Shown in pieces: positions 17,951 through 26,140 of a stretch of 64,000 nucleotides of DNA. Each line of letters opens with the position of its first letter. Position 1 is the first letter of the stretch. Source of the DNA: Muribaculaceae bacterium. GTDB taxonomy: Bacteria > Bacteroidota > Bacteroidia > Bacteroidales > Muribaculaceae. A model generated the notes under the pieces. The model did not search any database, was not told where the DNA came from, and was given only the letters and a program-made list of their open reading frames with translations. The position numbers and the translations under genes are program-made. The DNA lies in NCBI GenBank assembly GCA_017548365.1, contig JAFZAC010000016.1, positions 248,001-312,000 on the forward strand. The letters are read 5' to 3'.

Positions 17951-18891
17951 TATCTGAATTCCTTAAGCAAGCCATCAACAAAAAACAAATATCTACCGCC
18001 ATCATAATACCAGTATTCCCGCAAACCCGACTGATCGGGAAGCTGTCTTACATTAGTAGGATTACCCAGAGCCAGGCGGCATTCTTCCTTGGTCATTCCT
18101 TCGGCAACCTTGCAAGCGACAATGTTTGACCAGGTCGACGATGAGATGTTAGGATATTGCTTGCGAACATCGGTCATCGAGAACTGAGAATCAAAGTCGC
18201 GCCCTGCCCCAGTTGTACCAGGAATCTTCATCCACAATAATGCCTCTTTGCCATTGTCAGTACGGAACTCCACCCTGAGAGGATGTAGCTTGTTTCCAGG
18301 CTTCACAGCAAGAATCTCGACAGGCACATAATGTGGACATCCCGACAATTCATTACCTTGCAAATCATACCACATGGAAGTCTTGACATAGACAATCTTA
18401 CCCACCAACTGTTGCGACACCGATTTCAACATGTCGTCATCAACCATAAAGGGAATAGTAAAAGTTGAACGGCTCACGTCCTCAATTGGCTTGCCTGTTG
18501 CATATCTAAGCACGTGTGAACCATATTTCATCAAAATATCAACAACCTCGGTATTATCTATGTGGCGGTGAATCTCATAACCCGCATAGGAGAGCATCTT
18601 TCCCTCAAGGTCGAGAGAATCAACATCAAAATCCACAGATGGCGAGAAAAGATATCGCACTTGATTATCCACAACCCAAAAGCCTTTGTTTTCCTTCCAT
18701 AAAGGCAAGGAGTCGGCACTGACATTTATGCTAGAAACATGATTACTGTTCTCAAACTGCTCCACTGCTCGTCTCACGTCTTTTTCGGTGATTGTTTGGG
18801 TGCTTTCAACTCCTGTGAAACAAGAAGTATATAGCATCGATACAGCCACAAGCAAAAATATCCTTATAATATTTTTCACAAGATTAATCAT
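17950..18891 (-). CDS. lipoprotein with a BamE/SmpA-like C-terminal segment
   Basis: 313 residues from ATG 18891; an upstream TTG at 18897 in frame is too close to the -7 box. The signal peptide ends in the lipobox YTSC (SMLYTSCFTG). Most of the chain matches nothing I know. The last 60 residues (VAEGMTKEECRLALGNPT ... REYWYYDGGRYLFFVDG) follow the pattern of the BamE/SmpA fold ('G.tk.ev...lG.P......w.Y'), which in other bacteria belongs to outer-membrane assembly lipoproteins. It is coupled to the MBL gene by a one-base overlap. Envelope role inferred, moderate at best. Confidence 0.6.
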   Translation of the reverse strand: MINLVKNIIRIFLLVAVSMLYTSCFTGVESTQTITEKDVRRAVEQFENSNHVSSINVSADSLPLWKENKGFWVVDNQVRYLFSPSVDFDVDSLDLEGKMLSYAGYEIHRHIDNTEVVDILMKYGSHVLRYATGKPIEDVSRSTFTIPFMVDDDMLKSVSQQLVGKIVYVKTSMWYDLQGNELSGCPHYVPVEILAVKPGNKLHPLRVEFRTDNGKEALLWMKIPGTTGAGRDFDSQFSMTDVRKQYPNISSSTWSNIVACKVAEGMTKEECRLALGNPTNVRQLPDQSGLREYWYYDGGRYLFFVDGLLKEFR

Positions 18892-18900
18892 TTGCAACTA

Positions 18901-18908
18901 CAAAGTTA
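18901..18908 (-). promoter_or_regulatory. -7 box for the lipoprotein-MBL genes
   Basis: TAACTTTG on the minus strand, only 9 bases before the chosen ATG (18891), so the leader would be a few bases at most. Confidence 0.5.
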
Positions 18909-19034
18909 ATCTTTTGTTATCAATTTTCACAGCCAAAAACCATTATTTTGAGGTTTTTTATTACAAATCTTTGTTTTTGAAACTTTTTTCAAAAAAAACC
19001 TCAATGTCAATGCCGTTTTTTGAAATAAATTGCG

Positions 19035-19042
19035 TAACTTTG
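19035..19042 (+). promoter_or_regulatory. -7 box for the nucleoside phosphorylase
   Basis: TAACTTTG, 48 bases before the ATG at 19091; no good -33 element. Confidence 0.5.
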
Positions 19043-19090
19043 CTTTTTAAAAGTTTAAAAATGAATTTTTAATCAAAACCTCTCAAATAT

Positions 19091-19975
19091 ATGGAAAAGA
19101 AATATATCCCCGATTCAGAGATGATCATCAACGATGATGGCTCAATCTTCCACATCCATCTGAAACCCGAGCAACTCGCCGACAATATCATCATATGTGG
19201 CGATCCTAGCCGAGTGAACATGATTGCTTCCTACTTCGACACTCAAGACTTTGAGGTGTCGAGCCGTGAGTTCCACACCATTGGAGGTACCTATAAAGGC
19301 AAGCCCATCATGGCATTGTCACACGGTATAGGTGGCGACAACATTGACATCGTAGTTACCGAGCTTGACGCTCTTGCCAATGTTGACTTTGCTACCCGTA
19401 CCGTCAAGGAAGAGCATCGCACGCTTAACATCGTGCGCATCGGCACTAGTGGCGGTCTCCAACCTTACGTTCCCGTTGGCACTCCAGTTATTGCAGCCAA
19501 AGCACTTGGTTTTGACGGCGTAATGAACTACTATGCCGGACGCAATGAGGCTTGCGACCTAGAGTTTGAGCGTCAGTTCTGTGAGTTTGTGAAATGGAAC
19601 CCACTATTCTGCAAACCTTATATCGTGGAGGCCGACCCAACGCTCGTTGAGAAGATCGGTCGTGACGACATGGTGCGTGGCTACACCATCTCGGCTGTGG
19701 GATTCTATGGGCCACAGGGCCGTGAAGTGCGTCTGCCACTGGCAGAGCCCGAACTCAACAAGCGAATCGAGGCATTCGAATATGATGGCGGTCACATCAC
19801 AAACTATGAGATGGAAGGTGCAGCACTGCAAGGTCTCGCCAAGCTCATGGGACACCGTGCCATCACAATATGCTCAATTATCGCCAACCGTGTCGCAACA
19901 GTTGCCAACCCCAACTACAAGACAGCGGTCAACGACCTGGTGAAGACCGTAATTGAGCGACTTATGGCAGACTAA
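19091..19975 (+). CDS. uridine phosphorylase-like nucleoside phosphorylase
   Basis: 294 residues of the PNP/UDP superfamily (trimeric or hexameric NP-I fold). It splits nucleosides with phosphate for pyrimidine or purine salvage. Visible parts: phosphate loop ICGDPSRVNMIA, RIGTSGGLQP near residue 117, and the ribose-binding YEMEGAALQGLAKLMGHRA. The length is 30-40 residues above E. coli Udp, in line with the larger Bacteroidetes members. The base specificity cannot be fixed by eye. It stands alone between a divergent lipoprotein gene and a long terminator hairpin. Confidence 0.88.
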   Translation: MEKKYIPDSEMIINDDGSIFHIHLKPEQLADNIIICGDPSRVNMIASYFDTQDFEVSSREFHTIGGTYKGKPIMALSHGIGGDNIDIVVTELDALANVDFATRTVKEEHRTLNIVRIGTSGGLQPYVPVGTPVIAAKALGFDGVMNYYAGRNEACDLEFERQFCEFVKWNPLFCKPYIVEADPTLVEKIGRDDMVRGYTISAVGFYGPQGREVRLPLAEPELNKRIEAFEYDGGHITNYEMEGAALQGLAKLMGHRAITICSIIANRVATVANPNYKTAVNDLVKTVIERLMAD

Positions 19976-19991
19976 ACTCATTCTACTTCAT

Positions 19992-20034
19992 ATAAACTGA
20001 AAGCACTCCAAAAAATGGAGTGCTTTCAGTTTAT
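19992..20034. terminator. long perfect hairpin between convergent genes
   Basis: A 19-bp perfect stem with a 5-base loop (stem core AAACTGAAAGCACTCCA, loop AAAAA). It lies between the nucleoside phosphorylase (plus) and the LRR protein gene (minus), so it probably ends both. Confidence 0.8.
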
Positions 20035-20048
20035 GCTTTACACCTTGA

Positions 20049-22547
20049 TTAATTTCCTAGCAGGAGATTGTAGATAATGGTGATATCTACCGAAGTGATG
20101 ATGCCATCGCCATCTTGATCACCGTTGACAATAGCACTACTGTCACCATTGAGCAGATAGTTATAGAGGGCTGTAACATCTACACTTGTCACCAAACCAT
20201 CGCCGTTCACGTCGCCAGGGAAGGCTCCATCTTGAACGATGTTGAAGAACAGCTGCCACGGCATTGTATTCTTGTACTTAGCGAGCGTTCCGATAGGAAC
20301 TGTAAGCTTGCAAGCTTCCTTGTCCACTCCATCAAAGATACTGCTGCCGTAGGTGAGGTCCTGAGGGTTCATCATCATGGGGTAGATGTCTCTTAAGCCT
20401 GAACAGTTGTAAAATGCACATTTGCCTATAGCTGTCACCGTGCTTGGAACTGTCAACGACGATAGTTTGCTAAGTCCATAACACAGGTATGCTGGAATCC
20501 TTTGGACATCACTTGCAAAATTAAAATAATAGATATTGAGCCCAGCAAATGGAGCGCTACTCGAAGAGAAGTCCGACATTGATTTTGTATTCCAGTAAAC
20601 ATACTTCAAGCCAGTGCAGTCGGTAAAGGCATTGGTGCCTATCGAGGTCACCGAGCTGGGAATGGTGATACTTGATAATAAATGTACATACTTAAGCAAG
20701 TAAGCTGGAATGTGTTTCACCTTATTGCCAAAAGTGAAGTTGTTTATCTGGACAACTTTACCCGAGCTCGCATAGAAAATTCCCGTAGATGAGAAATCAG
20801 CGCAATTGATGGCATTCCAGGTTACCGAGGTTAAACCATTGTAAGTTAAAGCTTGGGAGCCAATCGTCGTGACTCCTTCACCTATAGTTAAGTGCTTGAG
20901 GTCATAGCATAATGTGAAAGCATTTTCTTCAATGGTTTTCACTCCTGGATATTCAATATAGAAACTGGTAATACCAGTATTAGCATAGGCCCAGTCGGCT
21001 ATACAAGTACAGTAATAGTTTTTCCCACCCCTTGTGACTGAGCAGTTGCTACTGTTGAGGGTCACGCTTGTCGTGCCTGTGGCGCTACCAATGAGTGACA
21101 TTTCTCCCGAAGCGCTCGACAGGAATCCTTGAGTAATCACATAGTAATTATTGCCTATCTGAACATCGCTGCATGCCAGTGGGTCATCTCCTTCCATGGT
21201 ACCATAATTCATCAGCTGCGAATAGTTTTGTAGTCTATAATACCATTTGGTCGTGGAGGCATAGAATTTTATTCCCATGGAAATGTTGCTAAACGAATTG
21301 GACGCGATTGATGTCGCATCAGGATTTAATGTTGCCCAGCAAACCGTGAGGTAGTTGGATGTTGAGCCAGCCCCGTTAAAGGCAAGAGATCCTAAACTCC
21401 TTAATGAACTGGGAAGATAAACCTTGGTGAGACTGGTCATGCCACTCATAGCATTCGTTTCTATACCCACCACACCAAAACGGTATCGAACGGTATTCAC
21501 ATAGGTCAAGCCAGCAAGTGATGTGCTATTAACCCAGATGGGACGTTCCGAACCGTTAATAGTGACAAATCCTGGCACATCGACCGAGGTGGGACGTTTT
21601 CTACGGAAGATATCGGTATAAGTCATTAGCGCGGCAACGGTGTAGCCATTGTAAGATGCAGTGCCATAAATAAAGTCACCTATGGCGTAATATCCCGATT
21701 TGATTTGCTCATCACTGACTATAATGTCTTTATCATATAGCGAAGTACTTGAGTTGACCAATTGGTGCGACGAAGAATTGAAATAGGTGCCCGAGGGGTA
21801 CTTGAACTGCACACTACCTGTATTGGACCATTGCAACACATTGTCAACTGGCAGCTTGCTTGTGCTGCCTGTCTTGAATAGGGAGACTCTTGTCTGGTAG
21901 TTGTAATAGTTGTCCGAACCGCTGTAGTCGCTGGGGCTAACAGTCACTTTATTGAAATAGGTGATGCGCGATTGACCAGTATTGATAGAAAAACTTGACC
22001 CTCCGTCATCATACCCTCCAATCTGGCAATCCTTTGCGCTCAAAGTCAAGTTGCTCGAGTAATAGGAGTCACCACTTATTGTGGTGCCATTGGTTGACGC
22101 CAGCTGTATCTTGCCCTCTCCTTGCAGATAGACATTACATAACAGCACCTGCAGTGCATTATAGCCTGTGCCATTACTCAAAATGTAAGAAGAGCCATTC
22201 TGTACAATAATGCTAGTCTTCGACTGCGAAATCACAATGGCATTACCGTTTTGGGAACGTATAGTGTTACTTCCCTCTAAATAAAGCTGGAAGTCGTCGT
22301 CGGCACGGTTACTGCTTGCCACCACTTTAATACCAGCATCACCACTGCCTGTGCGATTAATCGAGACATTTTTAACTAACAGATAGTTTTGGCTAGGGAA
22401 ATAAGTCACCGTGCCGCTGCCAATACTGAACGAGAGTTTGGAACTTGTGATCTTGGTGCCATTAACCTCGATACCATAATCGGTAGCTGCATGGAGCGTG
22501 CCAAATGTAGCAATAATAAACAATAAGAGTAGCAGTTTCTTTTTCAT
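20049..22547 (-). CDS. large secreted BspA-type LRR protein with dockerin-like C-terminus
   Basis: 832 residues with a signal peptide (MKKKLLLLLF ... LHAA). Three parts: an N-terminal domain of about 210 residues rich in Ser/Thr/Asn/Gly with a beta-solenoid look; a middle of BspA-type (LRR_5) leucine-rich repeats such as TIPSSVTSIGTNAFTDCTGL and TVPSTVTAIGKCAFYNCSGL; and a C-terminal pair of EF-hand-like loops, DVNGDGLVTSVD and DQDGDGIITSVD, as in type I dockerins. The N- and C-terminal parts recur in the gene at 45066-47531 with a different LRR core. A surface adhesion or glycan/protein-binding role is likely for BspA LRRs; the exact ligand is unknown. Confidence 0.85.
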   Translation of the reverse strand: MKKKLLLLLFIIATFGTLHAATDYGIEVNGTKITSSKLSFSIGSGTVTYFPSQNYLLVKNVSINRTGSGDAGIKVVASSNRADDDFQLYLEGSNTIRSQNGNAIVISQSKTSIIVQNGSSYILSNGTGYNALQVLLCNVYLQGEGKIQLASTNGTTISGDSYYSSNLTLSAKDCQIGGYDDGGSSFSINTGQSRITYFNKVTVSPSDYSGSDNYYNYQTRVSLFKTGSTSKLPVDNVLQWSNTGSVQFKYPSGTYFNSSSHQLVNSSTSLYDKDIIVSDEQIKSGYYAIGDFIYGTASYNGYTVAALMTYTDIFRRKRPTSVDVPGFVTINGSERPIWVNSTSLAGLTYVNTVRYRFGVVGIETNAMSGMTSLTKVYLPSSLRSLGSLAFNGAGSTSNYLTVCWATLNPDATSIASNSFSNISMGIKFYASTTKWYYRLQNYSQLMNYGTMEGDDPLACSDVQIGNNYYVITQGFLSSASGEMSLIGSATGTTSVTLNSSNCSVTRGGKNYYCTCIADWAYANTGITSFYIEYPGVKTIEENAFTLCYDLKHLTIGEGVTTIGSQALTYNGLTSVTWNAINCADFSSTGIFYASSGKVVQINNFTFGNKVKHIPAYLLKYVHLLSSITIPSSVTSIGTNAFTDCTGLKYVYWNTKSMSDFSSSSAPFAGLNIYYFNFASDVQRIPAYLCYGLSKLSSLTVPSTVTAIGKCAFYNCSGLRDIYPMMMNPQDLTYGSSIFDGVDKEACKLTVPIGTLAKYKNTMPWQLFFNIVQDGAFPGDVNGDGLVTSVDVTALYNYLLNGDSSAIVNGDQDGDGIITSVDITIIYNLLLGN

Positions 22548-22661
22548 ATTTATCTATATTTAGGTTGTTAATTAATCATAAACAATTATCCAACAGGAGA
22601 TTGCAGGCGCAACACATCTTCAATAGCAATCAAAAACCTTATTTCTTGGATTGAATTGTTG

Positions 22662-22693
22662 CAAATTTACCAAAAAATTTAATAATATGCAAA
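22662..22693 (-). promoter_or_regulatory. promoter of the LRR gene at 20049-22547
   Basis: TTTG (22693-22690), 20 bases, TAAATTTG (22669-22662) on the minus strand. The predicted leader is about 108 bases. A second -7-like TATCTTTG overlaps at 22697-22690 but has no -33 partner. Confidence 0.65.
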
Positions 22694-22747
22694 GATACTT
22701 GCACATAATATAATAAATATAAATCATTTTTGCCACTGGGAAATAAA

Positions 22748-22782
22748 AAAATCGGGATGCGATTGAAACGCGTCCCGATTTT
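22748..22782 (-). terminator. intrinsic terminator after the 53-residue gene
   Basis: AAAATCGGGATGCG, loop ATTGAAA, CGCGTCCCGATTTT (one G-U pair); on the minus strand it is followed by a T run (22751-22741). It lies about 50 bases after the stop at 22832. Confidence 0.85.
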
Positions 22783-22831
22783 CATGTTCTCACCAGCTAT
22801 TCTGTTCTGGTGTAATCTTGATGGAGATTTT

Positions 22832-22993
22832 TTAGTTTGCAACAAAGCCTTCAAGTCCTGGCTGATTGATGCCTGTGGGCGTGTAGGCCCTTGCAAATTG
22901 CTTGAGGAAATTGATAGTAGAGAGTCTTAGTCCCACCTCAACTTGCTCCTCGTGTGTGTCAAATTTTAATTCTTCGGTGTAGTTTTCTTGCAT
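22832..22993 (-). CDS. small 53-residue protein, uncharacterised
   Basis: ATG at 22993 (MQENYTEELKFDTHEE...), TAA at 22834-22832; the end reads PGLEGFVAN. The acidic first third is followed by LRLSTINFLKQFARAYTP, an amphipathic basic/aromatic helix. It fits a real gene because a clear terminator sits downstream on the same strand and nothing else occupies this 644-base gap. It resembles short Bacteroidales proteins I recall ending in '...FLKQFAR...GF..N', but I can name no family. No signal peptide. The promoter is not obvious. Confidence 0.6.
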   Translation of the reverse strand: MQENYTEELKFDTHEEQVEVGLRLSTINFLKQFARAYTPTGINQPGLEGFVAN

Positions 22994-23191
22994 AGGCAGC
23001 CTTTCTTTAAAAAATCATACACCTTTATAACGCACTTAATTACCTATTATTATTTAATGTAGAGATATTTTTTCAAAAAAGTTATTAACAACCTCAGGGG
23101 AGAGTTGAAAGTTGACAGTGGTGAATACAGAATATAGAGTTGTGTAGTCAAAGTGAATAGGTCAGAAGATAATTATGAATTGTGCATTAGA

Positions 23192-24898
23192 TTATGGGAA
23201 TTGCAGGTTGTGTTTTTTAAACTGGTCGATATCAAGTTGCTTGAGACCGCAATCATCAAGTGGTCGATATTCATTATGGTCGTTGATGTAGAGGCGCTTA
23301 TGGCCATTGAACTCTTTGTTGCTCAGGGCAAGAGAATTCCTCTTGTATGGAGTATTGATGCCACTCAGGTCAAGCAAGGTGTGGAACACAACCATATTGG
23401 TCGAAACAGGTATATGGGCATGAGCCTTGAGCTGAGCCACGGCATCGGGATGCTGGATTGCAAATCCCTGTGATGTCCACACCAACAACGGCACACGCAA
23501 TTGATAGTAGGTGGGTATGGGCGAAGCATGAAGGAATCGACCGCGACCATCATCAAAGATGTCCTCTCCATGGTCACTTGTAAAGATTACGGCACTTGCC
23601 ACTCCCATCGATTCCACATGACGAATAATTGCCGCCAGCACCTTGTCGGTGTTGAGAACGGTGTTGTCATAGGCATTAATCAGTTCACGGCGATACACTT
23701 TCTCGGCCGAAATCACGTTGTCGGGCTTGAAACGGGCATCTTCTTTAGGATATCGGTCTTTATAATTAAAATGCGAGCCATACATGTGAACCACGATGAA
23801 GAGTTTCCCACCATCATACTGATCAAGACGTTTTTTCACGCAGTCGATGAGTTCGTCGTCATAATTGCTGCCTCTGAGTTCCATTAGCGACACTTTGTCC
23901 TTGAGGAACTGCACATCCTGAGCCTCGCTGCCAAAGGCGTCGATAAACGAATGGTTTCGCTGCTGGTTACTGATGAAAGCGGTCTTGTAGCCCGCTTCAT
24001 TATACGCCGTAATGATACCCTTGCGGTAATAAAGGCTGTCATAAGCCTCACATCCAGCACTCGACATCAAGGTAGGCACACTCTTGTGAGTAGTATTAGA
24101 CATCGTGATAGCGTCACGATAAACTACAAGGCCATCTAGCGAACTGGTGCCGGGATTGGTATTGCGCTCATATCCATAAAGGCTCCAGTCGTCGGCACGA
24201 GAGGTCTCGCCAACAACAAGTACATAAATTTCGGGGACTGTGTCGTTGCGTTTAGTTGTAGCATGATAAGAAAAACCTCGCGAAGATTCCTCATATTTTG
24301 ACTGCTGCAATGCACGTTGCACGGCAATTCCTGCATTGTAGGTGCCATTGATGGGGAACACATCATCTTGAACTTTGAAACCTTTCTCGGTGAAAATGTT
24401 CACAACAAGCAATAACAGCCCAACCAGCAACATTGGCAATGACCACCTGCGCTGGAATATGCGAAAACGGTCGGTCATGACATTCTTACTGTGCAGTGAC
24501 ACTATTGACATAACAATGCCAAAGCCATAGAGAGAAATGACAAAAACAACTGCAACAAGCAGATTAGCAAGCAGTTCAGTAGCCTCACCAGGATTGGTGG
24601 TGATGACATTCAGGAACATATCTACAGCAATGGGCGACTCGCCATATAGCCACAACAGCACTATCTGGAATGCATCGACAAACATAAACCAGAACAGCCA
24701 CCAGAACATCTTACCTGGCTTGCGTGACCATGTGAAAGCAAACGCATAAAATCCCAATGGCAACACAATCTGCACAATGCGAGTCAACAACGAAGTCGAT
24801 TCGGTGAAGAACATTATGAAATTTGGCAATATCGCCATGAAGACGAAAAGCCAATAGATGTAATGCTGATTGGTAAATATATGTTTTAAACGCTTCAT
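23192..24898 (-). CDS. phosphoethanolamine transferase (EptA/sulfatase family)
   Basis: 568 residues: four or five N-terminal membrane helices (about residues 13-180) and a periplasmic alkaline-phosphatase-fold domain. The metal/active-site motifs are VVGETSRADDWSLYGYERNTNP, the nucleophile Thr in SNTTHKSVPTLMS, and FTSDHGEDIFDDGR with later HASPIPTYY. The class moves phosphoethanolamine from phosphatidylethanolamine to lipid A or other glycans and can lower sensitivity to cationic peptides. The acceptor is not fixed by sequence. Divergent from the chromate-family genes, each with its own -7 box. Confidence 0.88.
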   Translation of the reverse strand: MKRLKHIFTNQHYIYWLFVFMAILPNFIMFFTESTSLLTRIVQIVLPLGFYAFAFTWSRKPGKMFWWLFWFMFVDAFQIVLLWLYGESPIAVDMFLNVITTNPGEATELLANLLVAVVFVISLYGFGIVMSIVSLHSKNVMTDRFRIFQRRWSLPMLLVGLLLLVVNIFTEKGFKVQDDVFPINGTYNAGIAVQRALQQSKYEESSRGFSYHATTKRNDTVPEIYVLVVGETSRADDWSLYGYERNTNPGTSSLDGLVVYRDAITMSNTTHKSVPTLMSSAGCEAYDSLYYRKGIITAYNEAGYKTAFISNQQRNHSFIDAFGSEAQDVQFLKDKVSLMELRGSNYDDELIDCVKKRLDQYDGGKLFIVVHMYGSHFNYKDRYPKEDARFKPDNVISAEKVYRRELINAYDNTVLNTDKVLAAIIRHVESMGVASAVIFTSDHGEDIFDDGRGRFLHASPIPTYYQLRVPLLVWTSQGFAIQHPDAVAQLKAHAHIPVSTNMVVFHTLLDLSGINTPYKRNSLALSNKEFNGHKRLYINDHNEYRPLDDCGLKQLDIDQFKKHNLQFP

Positions 24899-24937
24899 TT
24901 ATTCGACACTTGCTGTTGCTTGTCTATAAAAAACCTG

Positions 24938-24945
24938 CAAAATTA
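24938..24945 (-). promoter_or_regulatory. -7 box of the phosphoethanolamine transferase gene
   Basis: TAATTTTG on the minus strand with TTG (24970-24968) 22 bases upstream; leader about 35 bases. Confidence 0.55.
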
Positions 24946-24988
24946 ATAATTTTTCCCGAAAAGCGAGCAATCGTTGAAAAGTAATGTG

Positions 24989-24996
24989 TAATTTTG
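24989..24996 (+). promoter_or_regulatory. -7 box of the chromate-transporter/folC operon
   Basis: TAATTTTG, 22 bases before the ATG at 25019. No convincing -33 element. Confidence 0.5.
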
Positions 24997-25018
24997 CACG
25001 TTGTAAACCGAGCACTCG

Positions 25019-25597
25019 ATGAAAAATTTATACTTGCAGTTATGGTTGACGTTCATGAAGATTGGCGCATTCACCTTTGGTGGCGGATGGGCAATGATAT
25101 CAATCATCGAACGTGAGATAGTCGACAATCACAAGTGGATTGAGAAGGACGAATTTCTCGACCTGCTTGCCATTGCTCAGGCTATGCCCGGCATCCTCGC
25201 AGTGAATATCGCTGTGGTGATTGGCGACCGCCTCAAAGGTATTAAGGGCAGCATGGCTGCCGCCTTCGGCACAATATTGCCATCATTTCTAATAATCCTT
25301 GCCATCGCCATCTTCCTCACTCCCGAGACCATAAAGAACAACGAGGTGCTCTCTCGCATTTTCAAGGGAATAAGGCCCGCTGTGGTGGCGCTCATTATCG
25401 CGCCAGTAATCACCACCGCACGCGCCGCTAAAATCAACTGGAAAACCATCATCATCCCAGTGGCAGTAGCATTGCTCATCTATTCGGGATTGCCAGTGGT
25501 TTCCAACCCCATCCTCTACATCGTGATTGGTGGAATAGGTGGCTACATCTACTACACCCACGTCACCCTTAAACAGCGAAAGGAGGGAACTCAATGA
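25019..25597 (+). CDS. chromate transporter family protein, first half (short-chain CHR)
   Basis: 192 residues, about five membrane segments. The CHR signature FTFGGGWAMISIIEREIVD lies at residues 18-36, followed by the AQAMPGILAVNIAVVIG motif. Full-length ChrA proteins carry two such halves; here they are separate genes whose ends overlap (ATGA at 25594). The pair probably forms a hetero-oligomeric inner-membrane anion transporter. Chromate efflux is the namesake activity; the physiological substrate in a gut-type anaerobe is unknown. Confidence 0.85.
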   Translation: MKNLYLQLWLTFMKIGAFTFGGGWAMISIIEREIVDNHKWIEKDEFLDLLAIAQAMPGILAVNIAVVIGDRLKGIKGSMAAAFGTILPSFLIILAIAIFLTPETIKNNEVLSRIFKGIRPAVVALIIAPVITTARAAKINWKTIIIPVAVALLIYSGLPVVSNPILYIVIGGIGGYIYYTHVTLKQRKEGTQ

Positions 25598-26136
25598 ACA
25601 TCTACCTAAAGTTGATATGGGCCTACCTGAAGATTGGACTCTTCGGCTTTGGCGGTGGATATGCCATGCTCTCGCTGGTGCAAAACATAGTAGTGGAAAA
25701 CGGATGGCTAAGCAGCCAAATGTTTACCGATATAGTAGCCGTATCGCAGATGACGCCTGGCCCCATAGGTATCAACAGCGCCACCTATATTGGATATGTA
25801 TCGACAGGCAACCTTTGGGGCTCGATAATCGCGACCATTGCCGTGGTGCTTCCACCATACTTACTCACCCTCTATGCCAGCCACTACATCTCGCGCCACA
25901 GCGACAGCACAATCATCAAAGGTGCTTTTATGGGGTTGAGACCTGTTGTGGTAGGGCTCATTGCCAGTGCTGCATTGCTACTGATGAACAAGGAAAATTT
26001 TGGCATCGCCGGCTCGAGCGACCAACTGATATCCATCATTATCTGTATCGCATCGTTCTGCGTGGTGTTCTTCACCAAGATTCATCCTATTGTTGTAATA
26101 ATTTTAGCAGGCATCGCCGGTTATTTCATATTTTAA
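25594..26136 (+). CDS. chromate transporter family protein, second half (short-chain CHR)
   Basis: 180 residues with the second CHR signature, LFGFGGGYAMLSLVQ (residues 16-30), and VSQMTPGPIGINSATYIGY. It overlaps the first half by 4 bases and lies 4 bases before folC. As with its partner, five hydrophobic segments fill the chain. The two halves are only distantly similar to each other, as expected for an antiparallel pair. Confidence 0.85.
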   Translation: MNIYLKLIWAYLKIGLFGFGGGYAMLSLVQNIVVENGWLSSQMFTDIVAVSQMTPGPIGINSATYIGYVSTGNLWGSIIATIAVVLPPYLLTLYASHYISRHSDSTIIKGAFMGLRPVVVGLIASAALLLMNKENFGIAGSSDQLISIIICIASFCVVFFTKIHPIVVIILAGIAGYFIF

Positions 26137-26140
26137 CATT

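Noticed and set aside
22639..22896. 85-codon minus-strand frame
   Set aside because: It overlaps the 53-residue gene in another frame and reads across its terminator.
23094..23191. possible terminator after the phosphoethanolamine transferase gene
   Set aside because: I found no hairpin with a T run; only loose AGTTGAAAGTTGACAG-type repeats.
25019..26136. frameshifted full-length chrA
   Set aside because: Each half has its own CHR signature and start, and the genes overlap by ATGA, as in known short-chain CHR pairs; this is a natural split, not a broken gene.
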